DNA of 44,262 bases from a virus. A model generated the notes under the pieces. The model was not told where the DNA came from, searched no databases, and saw only the letters and a list, made by a program, of their open reading frames with translations. Of the stretch, positions 8,005-15,581 are shown piece by piece. The position numbers and the translations under genes were made by a program. Where the stretch lies: IMG/VR virus record IMGVR_UViG_3300033144_003771, positions 1 through 44,262 of that record, one strand, 5' to 3'. The stretch's first letter is position 1; every line of letters begins with the position of its first letter.

Positions 8005-8302
8005 ATCCCTAAAAATTGGCGGCCATCAATACGAAGTTGTTTTTCCGTATGTTTTTACAGAACGGTTTGATCGGGTCGGGGATATTGATTACTCGAAAAA
8101 AATTATCAGGGTTGCTGAAGAGTACGGGAACGAACCAAGAAAAGCATCTGCTATTATAGTGACGTTAATCCATGAAGTTTTGCATGGGATAGACGATATA
8201 ACGGGGCACAATATGTTTGATGGCAAAGAAGGTTATGTAGAAGCTTTGTCTGAAGGCATTTATCAGGTGTTGGTGGATAATAATTTAAAGGATGTTTTAT
8301 AA
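7991..8302 (+). CDS. putative HExxH zinc metallopeptidase-like phage protein
   Basis: A 103-residue protein. LIHEVLHGIDDITGH contains an HEVLH (HExxH) zincin motif with a possible third ligand shortly after; the later EGYVEALSEGIYQVL region could contribute a Glu. Proteins of this size and pattern recur beside phage portal/scaffold genes, but whether they are active proteases (for example in head maturation) or inactive relatives is not established. ATG 7991 lies inside the portal end; the GGGGG run at 7973-7977 is 13 nt upstream, so the start is slightly uncertain. A longer frame to 7880 would be all overlap. Confidence 0.65.
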   Translation: MRIPKSLKIGGHQYEVVFPYVFTERFDRVGDIDYSKKIIRVAEEYGNEPRKASAIIVTLIHEVLHGIDDITGHNMFDGKEGYVEALSEGIYQVLVDNNLKDVL

Positions 8303-8551
8303 ATGAGCATGACTAAAGAAGCTTTTGAAGAATGGAAATCCAACCCTACTACTATCGAGATATATAAAATACTTGGGGATCTCAAAAAGTCGCTGCAAGA
8401 CAACCTCGCCAATGGACAAACATTATGTTCAACCGCAGATGCAACGATGGGGAGCACGGCAAGGATGATTGGGAACATAGAGGGTCTCAATCAGCTTTTA
8501 AATATTAGCTTTGAGGACGAAGAAAAGGAGGATGGAATTGGGACAGAATAA
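8303..8551 (+). CDS. small conserved phage protein, function unknown
   Basis: An 82-residue protein starting MSMTKEAFEEWKSNP. It looks helical, with a conserved-looking EWKSNP.T..IYK.L motif at the start, an AMIG-like centre (STARMIGNIEGLNQLL), and a very acidic tail (FEDEEKEDG). The arrangement resembles short phage proteins found between portal and scaffold. AAGGA about 10 nt upstream supports ATG 8303. The last 20 nt overlap the co-chaperonin start. No function can be assigned; a virion-assembly role is only suggested by position. Confidence 0.6.
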   Translation: MSMTKEAFEEWKSNPTTIEIYKILGDLKKSLQDNLANGQTLCSTADATMGSTARMIGNIEGLNQLLNISFEDEEKEDGIGTE

Positions 8552-8855
8552 ATCAGGCATAAAGCCGACCGGGCATCATGTATTAGTTCTACCAGACAAG
8601 GTCGAAGAAAAGACATCGGGGGGAATATATTTAGCCCCGCAAGCCAGAGAGGACGAGCAGAGGGCGTCAACGAAAGGCGTTTTAGTTGCTATCGGACCAA
8701 CGGCATGGCAAGAATTCGCAGACGGGAAACCGTGGGCGCAGACAGGCAATTATGTGCTCTATGCCAGATATGGCGGCATTAATATGCCGGGCGAAGACGG
8801 GGAAGATTATGTTTTACTAAATGATCAGGATATTCTGGCGGTGCTGGCAAAATGA
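8532..8855 (+). CDS. GroES-like co-chaperonin
   Basis: About 107 residues with a Cpn10/GroES pattern: IKPTGHHVLVLPDKVEEKTSGGIYLAP at the N-terminus, then GVLVAIGP and a strand leading to VLYARYGGINMP in place of the usual VLF.KY.G.E, ending in YVLLNDQDILAVL. The mobile loop (KTSGGIYLAP) that contacts GroEL is preserved. Phage GroES homologues such as T4 gp31 reprogram host GroEL to fold the capsid protein, and the position between portal and scaffold fits. AAGGAG (8525-8530) is only 1 nt from ATG 8532 but 7 nt from TTG 8538, so TTG may be the true start. No GroEL gene is seen. Confidence 0.82.
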   Translation: MELGQNKSGIKPTGHHVLVLPDKVEEKTSGGIYLAPQAREDEQRASTKGVLVAIGPTAWQEFADGKPWAQTGNYVLYARYGGINMPGEDGEDYVLLNDQDILAVLAK

Positions 8856-8908
8856 CTGAAACCGAAACACAAACAATTAAAGCGTTAATACGAGGATATG
8901 GTGAATAG
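8852..8908 (+). CDS. possible 18-residue ORF coupled to co-chaperonin gene
   Basis: ATG overlaps the co-chaperonin stop (ATGA) and encodes MTETETQTIKALIRGYGE, then TAG. Coupling is the only support. The remaining 77 bp before the scaffold gene hold no clear signal. Confidence 0.25.
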   Translation: MTETETQTIKALIRGYGE

Positions 8909-8985
8909 ACAACGCCATTAATCCAAGCGAGGCTTTTTGTATTTTGTAACCGAGAATAGGCGCAGAGCCTGAAAGGATGGGAGTT

Positions 8986-9846
8986 ATGCCAGAAGAAGAA
9001 ATAATAATAGAAGGAGAAAAAGAAGAAGCCGCCGGCAACAACAAAGAGGTTGGCGAAGAGAACGCCGGAGAAGGAGCTAAAGAAGGAGGCGATGTGGAAG
9101 CCCTTGCGAAGGAGATGGGGTGGAGACCGAAGGAGGATTTTGCTGGTGATGAGACTGATTTTGTAAATGCCAAAACCTATATTCGCAAAGGGCAGGATAT
9201 ACAGGACAGTATGCGGAAATCCCTCAAAAGCCAAAAGCAGCAACTGTCAGACATGACCGACAGTATAGCAGAATTGAAAGCCCATAACGAAAGAGTTTAC
9301 AAAGCCGAGGTTGCTAACCTGAAAAAAGAATTAATATCTCTAAAGACTCAGAAAAAAGTGGCTATCGAGGACGGGGACGTCGAAAAGGTTAATGAAATTG
9401 ATGAACAGATTGATGCTGTAAAAGGCTCAATCAAAGAGCCAGAGCCGGTTAAAAAAACTGCTAAAACGCAAAGCCAGGGAGAATCATCAACACCTGAATT
9501 TGACGTATGGGTTAAACAAAATCCCTGGTACATCACTGATGATGAAATGGGGCAATATGCTGACACCATCGCAACCGAAAACAAAGGCCTGTCGTTCAAG
9601 CGAATCGCTAATATGGTTGATAAAAAAGTTAAAGAAGCTTTCCCCGAGAAATTCTCCGAACAAAAGAATGTGAATGTAAATCGTGTTGAAGGCTCTGCGC
9701 GGCGGGGATCATCTTCTGGAAAACTTACTGAAGCCGATCTAACGAGTAGCCAGAAAAGCATAATGAATCAGTTTGTTCGTCAGGGAATAATGACCAAAAA
9801 CCAATATATAGAGGATATTGCCAAAGTGGCAGGAGGTGCAGCATGA
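8986..9846 (+). CDS. scaffolding protein
   Basis: 286 residues, very charged. The acidic N-terminus (MPEEEIIIEGEKEEA) leads to EALAKEMGWRPKEDFAGDE.DFV.AKTYI, a recurrent motif of podoviral scaffolds. A coiled coil follows (SLKSQKQQLSDMTDSIAEL to about residue 145), then DVWVKQNPWYITDDEMGQYA, and a basic C-terminus (RRGSSSGKLTEADLTSSQK), the part that usually binds the capsid protein. It directs procapsid assembly and is lost on maturation. ATG 8986 is preferred (AAAGG 9 nt upstream); the in-frame ATG 8977 sits directly on that site. It lies between portal and capsid genes, the standard scaffold position. Confidence 0.8.
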   Translation: MPEEEIIIEGEKEEAAGNNKEVGEENAGEGAKEGGDVEALAKEMGWRPKEDFAGDETDFVNAKTYIRKGQDIQDSMRKSLKSQKQQLSDMTDSIAELKAHNERVYKAEVANLKKELISLKTQKKVAIEDGDVEKVNEIDEQIDAVKGSIKEPEPVKKTAKTQSQGESSTPEFDVWVKQNPWYITDDEMGQYADTIATENKGLSFKRIANMVDKKVKEAFPEKFSEQKNVNVNRVEGSARRGSSSGKLTEADLTSSQKSIMNQFVRQGIMTKNQYIEDIAKVAGGAA

Positions 9847-10256
9847 GCGAGAAGAACAAACCAGAGACAAAAGAAGCCGTAGAGAAAAAAAGACCGGAAA
9901 GAGTTCCGCTTGGCACTCGTAATGTGCTTACAGCCCCGAAACGTCCTGGCTATGTTCGCAGGTTTGTGAATGATGAGCCGGGCAGAATCCAGCAGTTTGA
10001 AGCGGCTGGATATTCGGTCGTTAAAGAAGATGTTCAGGTAGGAGATCCCAAGGCTGGGAAAAATCTTAAACCTGGCAGTGGAGTGTCGCTCCCAGTGGGC
10101 GGTGGAACAGATGCAGTTTTGATGGAGATCAAAGAGGAATTTTACAAAGAAGATCAAAAAGCCAAACAAGACAGAATTTTAATGTCGGAAAATGACATGA
10201 AACGCAAGTTAAATACAAAAACCGAGGGTATGTATGGTGGTGTTAAAATTACATAG
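9843..10256 (+). CDS. conserved phage head-region protein, function unknown
   Basis: A 137-residue basic protein, coupled to the scaffold gene by an ATGA overlap. It has a recognisable motif: VPLGTRNVLTAPKRPGYVRR, then FVNDEPGRIQQFEAAGYSVV, a pattern met in many podovirus head operons. A Gly-rich loop follows (GSGVSLPVGGGTDAVLMEI), then a long basic helix KEEFYKEDQKAKQDRI. It may be a capsid-associated or minor head protein; there is no direct evidence for a specific role. Confidence 0.6.
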   Translation: MSEKNKPETKEAVEKKRPERVPLGTRNVLTAPKRPGYVRRFVNDEPGRIQQFEAAGYSVVKEDVQVGDPKAGKNLKPGSGVSLPVGGGTDAVLMEIKEEFYKEDQKAKQDRILMSENDMKRKLNTKTEGMYGGVKIT

Positions 10257-10282
10257 CCTCAGTTTATATATGAGGTGAAATC

Positions 10283-10870
10283 ATGGCAAACGTAGATAGA
10301 ATCTGCGGGTTTAAGCCTGTCGGACATTTAAACGGAAATCCGTGGAACGGCAAGGCAAGGATGTATTATATCCCTGCCACTGACGCCACGGCGGTTTTCA
10401 TCGGCGATGCTGTTAAGTCTGCCGGCAGCGCTGATAGCACTGGTAAGTATCCAACAGTAACACAGGCAGCAGCAGACGAAACAATCAGGGGCGTTGTGGT
10501 TGGTTTTTGCGATCAGCCTTTCGTGGCACTCGATACCACAAACCTTAACAGGGCATACAGGCCTGCAAGTACGGCCATGTACTGTCTCGTTGTGGATGAC
10601 CCTGATGTTATCTTCGAGATTCAGGAAGATAATGCCAGCAACGACATGGACGCGGATATGGTAGGCCTGTCCACCGATATCGCAGTTGGCTCTGGGGATA
10701 CTTCATCCGGTAAATCCGGGATGGAGCTGGATTCCAGCGATACTGCAACGGCGGGAGGCCAGTGTAAAATTCTCGGAGTGTCAAACAAAGAGGATAATGC
10801 GCTTGGAGCTCACTGTAAATGGGATGTTCTTATTATCGAGCACGAGATGAGATCGTCCACTGACGTATAG
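10283..10870 (+). CDS. capsid accessory/decoration-like structural protein
   Basis: A 195-residue protein, mainly beta, without Lys-rich or catalytic motifs. It begins MANVDRICGFKPVGHLNGNP and contains GDAVKSAGSADSTGKYPTVTQ, IRGVVVGFCDQPFV, and ends KWDVLIIEHEMR. Proteins of this type sit immediately before the major capsid gene in many podoviruses and are virion components. A good ribosome binding site (GAGGTG) precedes ATG 10283. The exact role (decoration or head stabiliser) is inferred from position and composition only. Confidence 0.6.
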   Translation: MANVDRICGFKPVGHLNGNPWNGKARMYYIPATDATAVFIGDAVKSAGSADSTGKYPTVTQAAADETIRGVVVGFCDQPFVALDTTNLNRAYRPASTAMYCLVVDDPDVIFEIQEDNASNDMDADMVGLSTDIAVGSGDTSSGKSGMELDSSDTATAGGQCKILGVSNKEDNALGAHCKWDVLIIEHEMRSSTDV

Positions 10871-10888
10871 GAAAGGAGGTAATGTATC

Positions 10889-11809
10889 ATGGGTGTTATA
10901 ACTACTGGTAATTTTGCAAAAGACCTCGTTCCTGGCGTTCGGGCGTGGTACCAGACAAAATACAAAGAATATCCGATTGAGTATCTGGATATTTTCGAGA
11001 AAAACGTTTCGACAAGGGCATTTGAGGAAGAAATTGGAGTAACCGGGTTTGGTCTTGCTCAAATAAAAACTGAAAACGACGGCATATCTTTTACCGATAC
11101 CGAACAGGGATATGTGAACAGATATACTCATGTAACATACGGGCTTGGTTTTATCATCACCCGTGAAATGCATGAGGACGGTATTTCTGTGACCGTAGCC
11201 CTGAGACGCGCAAGCGCTCTGGCTTTTTCAATCCGACAAACAAAAGAGCTGATCGGAGCAAATATTCTCAACCGCGCCTTTAACTCATCTTACACGATGG
11301 GCTCGAACAGCGACGGCAAAGAGCTTTGCGCTACTGATCATCCGAACAAGTCTGGTGGTACTTGGCGCAATGAGCTTGCGACTCCCGCTGATTTGAGCGA
11401 AGCAGCTCTTGAGCAGGCATGTATTGATATCGGAGCGTTCACAACTGACAAGGGTTTAACGATTGCGATTAGGCCGATGAAGCTCGTCATTCCGACTGCA
11501 TTAGAGTTCGATGCATACCGGATACTGAAGTCTATTGGCCGTGTTGATACCGCGAACAACGACATCAATGCTATCCGCGCTTCAAACAAGATTCCGCAGG
11601 GCGTGAAGGTTAATCATTACCTGACCGATGCCGACGCGTGGTTCCTGAAGACTGACTGTCCCGATGGGCTGAAGTATATGGAGCGGAGAGCTGACAATTT
11701 TGGTACCGAGAATGATTTCGATACTGAAAATGCCAAATTTAAGGCAACTTTCCGTGGGAGTTTCGGATGGTCAGATGCCAGAGGTGTCTACGGAAGTCCG
11801 GGCGGTTGA
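10889..11809 (+). CDS. major capsid protein (HK97-fold, Mu gpT-like)
   Basis: A 306-residue protein with features of the Mu-type major head subunit family: an N-terminal NFAKDLVPGVRAWYQTKYKEYP, the mid-section YTHVTYGLGFIITREMHEDG, then LIGANILNRAFNSS and GKELCATDHPNKSGGTWRN, and a C-terminal FKATFRGSFGWSDARGVYGSPGG. These are the recurring landmarks of this capsid family, which forms the icosahedral shell. Its Shine-Dalgarno is the strongest in the window (AAAGGAGGT, 8 nt before ATG 10889), fitting the most highly expressed gene. A clear terminator follows at 11826-11862. Confidence 0.88.
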   Translation: MGVITTGNFAKDLVPGVRAWYQTKYKEYPIEYLDIFEKNVSTRAFEEEIGVTGFGLAQIKTENDGISFTDTEQGYVNRYTHVTYGLGFIITREMHEDGISVTVALRRASALAFSIRQTKELIGANILNRAFNSSYTMGSNSDGKELCATDHPNKSGGTWRNELATPADLSEAALEQACIDIGAFTTDKGLTIAIRPMKLVIPTALEFDAYRILKSIGRVDTANNDINAIRASNKIPQGVKVNHYLTDADAWFLKTDCPDGLKYMERRADNFGTENDFDTENAKFKATFRGSFGWSDARGVYGSPGG

Positions 11810-11825
11810 TAATTTTTTAATCAAT

Positions 11826-11862
11826 AACCAGCTTCGCTCCTGAAAGAACGGAGCTGGTTTTT
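11826..11862 (+). terminator. rho-independent terminator after the capsid gene
   Basis: AACCAGCT (11826-11833) pairs perfectly with AGCTGGTT (11852-11859), and an alternative inner pairing GCTCC/GGAGC also exists. The stem runs into TTTTT (11858-11862). It would lower transcription from the head genes into the downstream decoration and tail genes. Confidence 0.8.
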
Positions 11863-11886
11863 CCCGAACTATGGGGAATTCAAAGT

Positions 11887-11901
11887 GACTCTAAAAGAGT
11901 C
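11887..11901 (+). promoter_or_regulatory. hairpin just upstream of the ribosome binding site
   Basis: GACTCT (11887-11892), a 3-nt AAA loop, and AGAGTC (11896-11901) form a small hairpin that ends 3 nt before AGGAGG (11905-11910). It may stabilise the mRNA 5' end or modulate initiation. Confidence 0.4.
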
Positions 11902-11917
11902 CATAGGAGGAATTGAA

Positions 11918-13369
11918 ATGCCAATAAGTAATTATCCAAACGGTTTTGCTCAAGGCGTAGCCATACAGGGCTTGCCGATTTTAAACACTTACGGCGGTAA
12001 TGTATTCTGGGTTGACTCCAATAAAGGAGCTGATACCGGCAAAGGAACTCATAACCAGCCATTTGAGACGATAGATTATACCGTTGGCCGATGTACTGCT
12101 GATAACGGCGATATAATCATAGCGAAGGCCGGTCATGTTGAAACTGTAACTGCTGCCGCGGGTCTCGCCTTAGACGTTGCCGGAATCACAATCATCTTCC
12201 TTGGTTCAGGAGCAAACAAGGCTTATGTGACGTTCACTACCGTTGTTGGCGCTGATATGGACGTGGACGCTGCGAGTGTCACGCTGATTAACCCGAAGTT
12301 CGTAGCAGGTATTGACGCTTTAACTGGGCCGATTGATATCAATGCCGCTGATTTTACTATCATCAATGGCGAGTATCACGATGCCGCAGGTATTGAAACC
12401 ACGGATTGTATGGTCGGCGTTGGCACCGCTACCAGGCTTTCCATTGATGGCTGGAAGTATTTTAAGTCTGACGAAGCGGGCACACAGAAACAATCTCATT
12501 TCCAATTTGACGGGCTTGATGATCTGACCTTGCGAAATATTCATGTAGAAGGTGATTTTGATGTTGGCATCATTGAAATTGCTGGAACCGATGAATGTTT
12601 ACGCATGACAATGGAAGATCACTTCCTGAAAAACACCGATCCTGGCAATGCCCCTTGCGCAACGCTTGATACTGCATGTTCAGGATGGGCAAGACGTCTG
12701 AATTGGCGTAATGCAAACGGTACGGTAGTTGATAATGTTGCAGATATCAATTGGGCGCCGGATGCTCTTGGGTACACCACAGACGGTTATAGTGGTGATC
12801 CTATCGGAACGGCGGCTACCAGCGGCGTCGAAGGCAAGGTTGATACGCTTGCGGCTGTTTTATCTGGGGCAGCCGGTATTGCGGCGTTTCCAGCCGCAGA
12901 GCCAGCCGCTAACGGTATTTCGATTGCAGAGGTTGTCAGATACATATCTGAACTTCAAATACCAAGAATAGTACCGAAGTCCACGGGGGATTTAACAGGG
13001 GCCGCTGCTACAACCACGCTGTTCACAGTAACAGGGGATGTGCTTTGCAGGGTAGGTGCTACCGTTAATGTTGCTGTCACAAAAGCGGCAACCGCTGCCC
13101 CAACCCTCGAAGTTGGAGTTGTCGGCAATACTGCGGCGTTGTGTGTGCAGGACGCTGTTGACGATACAGCGTTTGCTGTTGGTAATTCATGGTCGCTTTC
13201 AACTGCGGCGGATGCCAATGCCGCAAAAATGGATGCCGATTGGGTCCTTATCGGAAACGATGTGGATATTGGGTTAAAGCACACAGGCGTTAACCTCACC
13301 GCTGGAGATATTGATTTTTATTGCCAGTACATACCATTAACCGCTGGTGCAAGCGTTGTTGCAGCTTAG
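11918..13369 (+). CDS. beta-helix virion protein (head fibre/decoration type)
   Basis: 483 residues, rich in Ala, Gly, Asp, Thr and Val. Residues ~25-60 read NVFWVDSNKGADTGKGTHNQPFETIDYTVGRC, the entry motif of right-handed parallel beta-helix proteins of phages. Repeating beta turns follow (ADNGDIIIAKAGHVETV, ITIIFLGSG, FTIINGEYHDAA, LTLRNIHVEGDF). After about residue 300 a coiled-coil-like linker leads to a C-terminal beta domain. Phage proteins with this layout are surface fibres or decoration proteins next to the capsid gene. ATG 11918 is set by AGGAGG (11905-11910) 7 nt upstream; the earlier in-frame codon at 11885 is less likely. Confidence 0.72.
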   Translation: MPISNYPNGFAQGVAIQGLPILNTYGGNVFWVDSNKGADTGKGTHNQPFETIDYTVGRCTADNGDIIIAKAGHVETVTAAAGLALDVAGITIIFLGSGANKAYVTFTTVVGADMDVDAASVTLINPKFVAGIDALTGPIDINAADFTIINGEYHDAAGIETTDCMVGVGTATRLSIDGWKYFKSDEAGTQKQSHFQFDGLDDLTLRNIHVEGDFDVGIIEIAGTDECLRMTMEDHFLKNTDPGNAPCATLDTACSGWARRLNWRNANGTVVDNVADINWAPDALGYTTDGYSGDPIGTAATSGVEGKVDTLAAVLSGAAGIAAFPAAEPAANGISIAEVVRYISELQIPRIVPKSTGDLTGAAATTTLFTVTGDVLCRVGATVNVAVTKAATAAPTLEVGVVGNTAALCVQDAVDDTAFAVGNSWSLSTAADANAAKMDADWVLIGNDVDIGLKHTGVNLTAGDIDFYCQYIPLTAGASVVAA

Positions 13370-13420
13370 TCTTTCTTTCCCTTTCCTTAAAAAGATTGGG
13401 GGATAAAAAAGGAGAACAAT

Positions 13421-14119
13421 TTGCAATTTGATATAATTACTCCGATTCAAGGATTGTTTAAACAAGGACATCTTTGGATTAATAAAGACGGATTAATTGA
13501 GACCAAGATGGTATTCCCATACAACTCCCCCTGGATTTTTGTAAATCCTGCCAAAGACCGGGATTGTGGTTTTTGGAGTAAGATCATGTTCAATTGTTAC
13601 AAGATTATTCCGATGGGTTGCATGAAATGCTGGAAGTTAGCCGCTAAACCAAGGAATCTCGATGAAGCTTTTAAAATGTTAACCTTGCAGAGAAAGCTTG
13701 GATTACCTTCCAAAACAGGGATGGAACAAAGAGATTATTCCGGTAATTTGGGTGGGTGGGCTTCAATTTGGCATTGTTCCCTTGACTATGGCCTAAAGGA
13801 AGCAAAAGAACAATATAGTTTGGTTAAAGAGAAAATCCAAGAAGAAGTTGGTGATCTTCCTTTAATTTTAAAGAAGGGTTGCACCGCGATGGAAAAAGTA
13901 ATGGGACCTTCGGACAAATGGCAAACCACAGAAGATTGGAGGATTAAAGAGAATTTGATCGAAGAGGCTTTTGCCCCTTGGCCGATTTTTTCTCCGCCAA
14001 AATACCTTGAACCTTACGTTATAAAAACATGGATAGAGCAAGCAGCGGCACACGGGGACTCAACATATTTGAAATATTGTGAAAAACCGATAGTGACACC
14101 GATAGTTACTTACAATTAA
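13421..14119 (+). CDS. Cys/Trp-rich conserved phage protein, function unknown
   Basis: A 232-residue protein. It has a striking NCYKIIPMGCMKCWKLAAKPRNL segment (Cys spaced as in metal sites: C..C), then FKMLTLQRKLGLPSKTGMEQRDY, GGWASIWHCSLDYGL.EA, and LILKKGCTAMEK. Similar Cys-rich proteins occur in diverse phages without known function. It has an unusual TTG start (13421) with GGAG 6 nt upstream. Its A/T-rich codon choice differs from the G/C-richer structural genes around it, so it may be a late addition (moron). A zinc or nucleotide-related role is possible but not shown. Confidence 0.6.
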   Translation: MQFDIITPIQGLFKQGHLWINKDGLIETKMVFPYNSPWIFVNPAKDRDCGFWSKIMFNCYKIIPMGCMKCWKLAAKPRNLDEAFKMLTLQRKLGLPSKTGMEQRDYSGNLGGWASIWHCSLDYGLKEAKEQYSLVKEKIQEEVGDLPLILKKGCTAMEKVMGPSDKWQTTEDWRIKENLIEEAFAPWPIFSPPKYLEPYVIKTWIEQAAAHGDSTYLKYCEKPIVTPIVTYN

Positions 14120-14130
14120 ATAAATCTCCA

Positions 14131-14183
14131 TGAAAGCGCCCTCAGCATAGGGCAGGGGGCGTTTGAATGGCCAAACGCTTTCA
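14131..14183 (+). promoter_or_regulatory. branched RNA structure in the leader of the next gene
   Basis: TGAAAG (14131-14136) pairs with CTTTCA (14178-14183) and encloses two hairpins: GCCCT/AGGGC around 14139-14153, and GCGTTTG (14159-14165)/CAAACGC (14172-14178). The last arm ends at the Shine-Dalgarno AAAGGAG (14183-14189). It could be a terminator/attenuator or a translational control element. Confidence 0.45.
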
Positions 14184-14196
14184 AAGGAGAAATAAA

Positions 14197-14889
14197 ATGT
14201 CCACTCCACAACGTTATTCAAACGGCGTAGTAAACCGCGCCTCGTCAGACCCGATGGGTCAATTGCTTTTCCCCGACCCAACATTATGCCATGTCTTTTT
14301 TGACGATTTTAACAAATATACAGCAGCCGATTGGGTAGTAACTACCACGGAAGCAGGTGCAGGCGATGCAACTGAAGCAGTTCAGGATGCTGATGGTGGC
14401 GTTCTTTTACTGACTAATGACGCTGCGGATGACGATCTGGATTTTCTGCAACTTGCCAAAGAAATATTTGCATTAGAATCCGGGAAAAAAGCATGGTTTA
14501 AATGCCGCTGTAAGGTTTCTGACGCAACACAATCTGATTTTATTATCGGGATAACCGACAGGGACACAACCCCGCTTAGTGCATCTGACGGAATTTTTTT
14601 CCAGAAAGACGATGGCGATACCAACCTGGATTTCCATGTTGCCAAAGCGGATAGCACTTCTTCGGCTTCGACAATAGCAACTGTGGCTGACGATACCTAT
14701 CTAACACTGGCGTTCTATTATGACGGGAAGGATACAATCGAATATTGGGTCAACGGCACAAAGGAAGGTACGCTTGCGGCTGATACGCTTCCGACTACGG
14801 AGCTGACCATTACTTTCGGGATAATGAACGGGGAAGCTGTGGCTAAAACAATGTCGATTGATTATATATTCGTGGCCAAAGAAAGGTAG
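14197..14889 (+). CDS. concanavalin/LamG-like jelly-roll virion protein
   Basis: A 230-residue beta-rich protein. LFPDPTLCHVFFDDFNKYTAADWVVTTT opens a jelly-roll domain of the concanavalin A-like superfamily, followed by KAWFKCRCKVSDATQSDFIIGITDRD, DGIFFQKDDGDTNLDF, LTLAFYYDGKDTIEYWVNG and ITFGIMNGEAVAKTMSIDYIFVA, which match the strand order of LamG-like domains. Phage proteins of this kind coat the capsid or bind carbohydrate. ATG 14197 is preferred over 14167 because AAAGGAG lies 7 nt upstream and the longer frame would start within the structured leader. Confidence 0.72.
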   Translation: MSTPQRYSNGVVNRASSDPMGQLLFPDPTLCHVFFDDFNKYTAADWVVTTTEAGAGDATEAVQDADGGVLLLTNDAADDDLDFLQLAKEIFALESGKKAWFKCRCKVSDATQSDFIIGITDRDTTPLSASDGIFFQKDDGDTNLDFHVAKADSTSSASTIATVADDTYLTLAFYYDGKDTIEYWVNGTKEGTLAADTLPTTELTITFGIMNGEAVAKTMSIDYIFVAKER

Positions 14890-14905
14890 GAGAGGAGGAC
14901 TCATT

Positions 14906-15322
14906 ATGGCTTTAACAACAAATACTACTTGGGTGCACCCTCCGAATTGGGATGGAAACCCACCTGAAAACGGCGGATGGAAAAGAATTATCCTTCACCT
15001 GACAGGTCGGTGTGAAACATCGGGCGATGAAGAGGTTGATGTGGTTAAGCTTGATATTTCAGAGCTTAGAAAAATTGACGGAGTAGCTCCAGACAGAACC
15101 GTTGTTGAAAAAATAGAGTGGGATATCAGCGGACTCAATAATATTCTTTTAGAATGGGATAGAGCTCCGGATGCCACAATCGCCGTTCTTTCGGGCAGGG
15201 GCAAAAGTGAACACGATATCACAGATCAAGGCGATGATCTTACTGGTGATATTCTTCTTACTACAGATGGAGTCACAGACGGGTCCAGCTATGATATTTT
15301 TCTTACGGTTCGATTAAAATAA
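14906..15322 (+). CDS. hypothetical virion-associated protein
   Basis: A 138-residue beta-rich acidic protein starting MALTTNTTWVHPPNWDGNPPENGGW. The frame contains KRIILHLTGRC...DEEVDVVKLDISEL and IEWDISGLNNILLEWDRAPDATIAVLSGRG, a pattern of alternating strands. It resembles small phage structural proteins that sit between decoration and adaptor genes, but I cannot name the family. GGAGAGGAGG, 6 nt before ATG 14906, indicates strong translation, which fits a virion protein made in many copies. Confidence 0.55.
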   Translation: MALTTNTTWVHPPNWDGNPPENGGWKRIILHLTGRCETSGDEEVDVVKLDISELRKIDGVAPDRTVVEKIEWDISGLNNILLEWDRAPDATIAVLSGRGKSEHDITDQGDDLTGDILLTTDGVTDGSSYDIFLTVRLK

Positions 15323-15335
15323 AAGGTTGGTGATT

Positions 15336-15572
15336 ATGGCTTACAAGCCAGGTGATCATTATGTGATTTGTGACCAGTGTGGGTTCCGCAGGCTTGCGAG
15401 CGAATGCAGGATGCAATGGGATGGTCTTTTTGTCTGTGCTGATACCTGCTACGACGAAAAACATCCGCAATATAAAGAGCCTACAGGCCTGCATGAAAAA
15501 CAGACTGTAAAAATTAAGCGTCCTGAAAAAGATCCGATTTATTTGGAATATCCTTACAACGAATTGAAGTGA
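15336..15572 (+). CDS. small zinc-ribbon-like phage protein
   Basis: A 78-residue protein starting MAYKPGDHYVICDQCGFRRLA. CDQC (residues 12-15) and the later VCADTCYDEKHPQ supply a C.xC/C..C set typical of a zinc ribbon, with the recurring phage motif CDQCGF...S...W.GL.VC...C...HPQ. It has no catalytic motif. In other phages such proteins sit between head decoration and head-completion genes. The AAAAGG 9 nt upstream supports ATG 15336. A structural or assembly role is inferred from position. Confidence 0.7.
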   Translation: MAYKPGDHYVICDQCGFRRLASECRMQWDGLFVCADTCYDEKHPQYKEPTGLHEKQTVKIKRPEKDPIYLEYPYNELK

Positions 15573-15581
15573 GGTGTTTGA

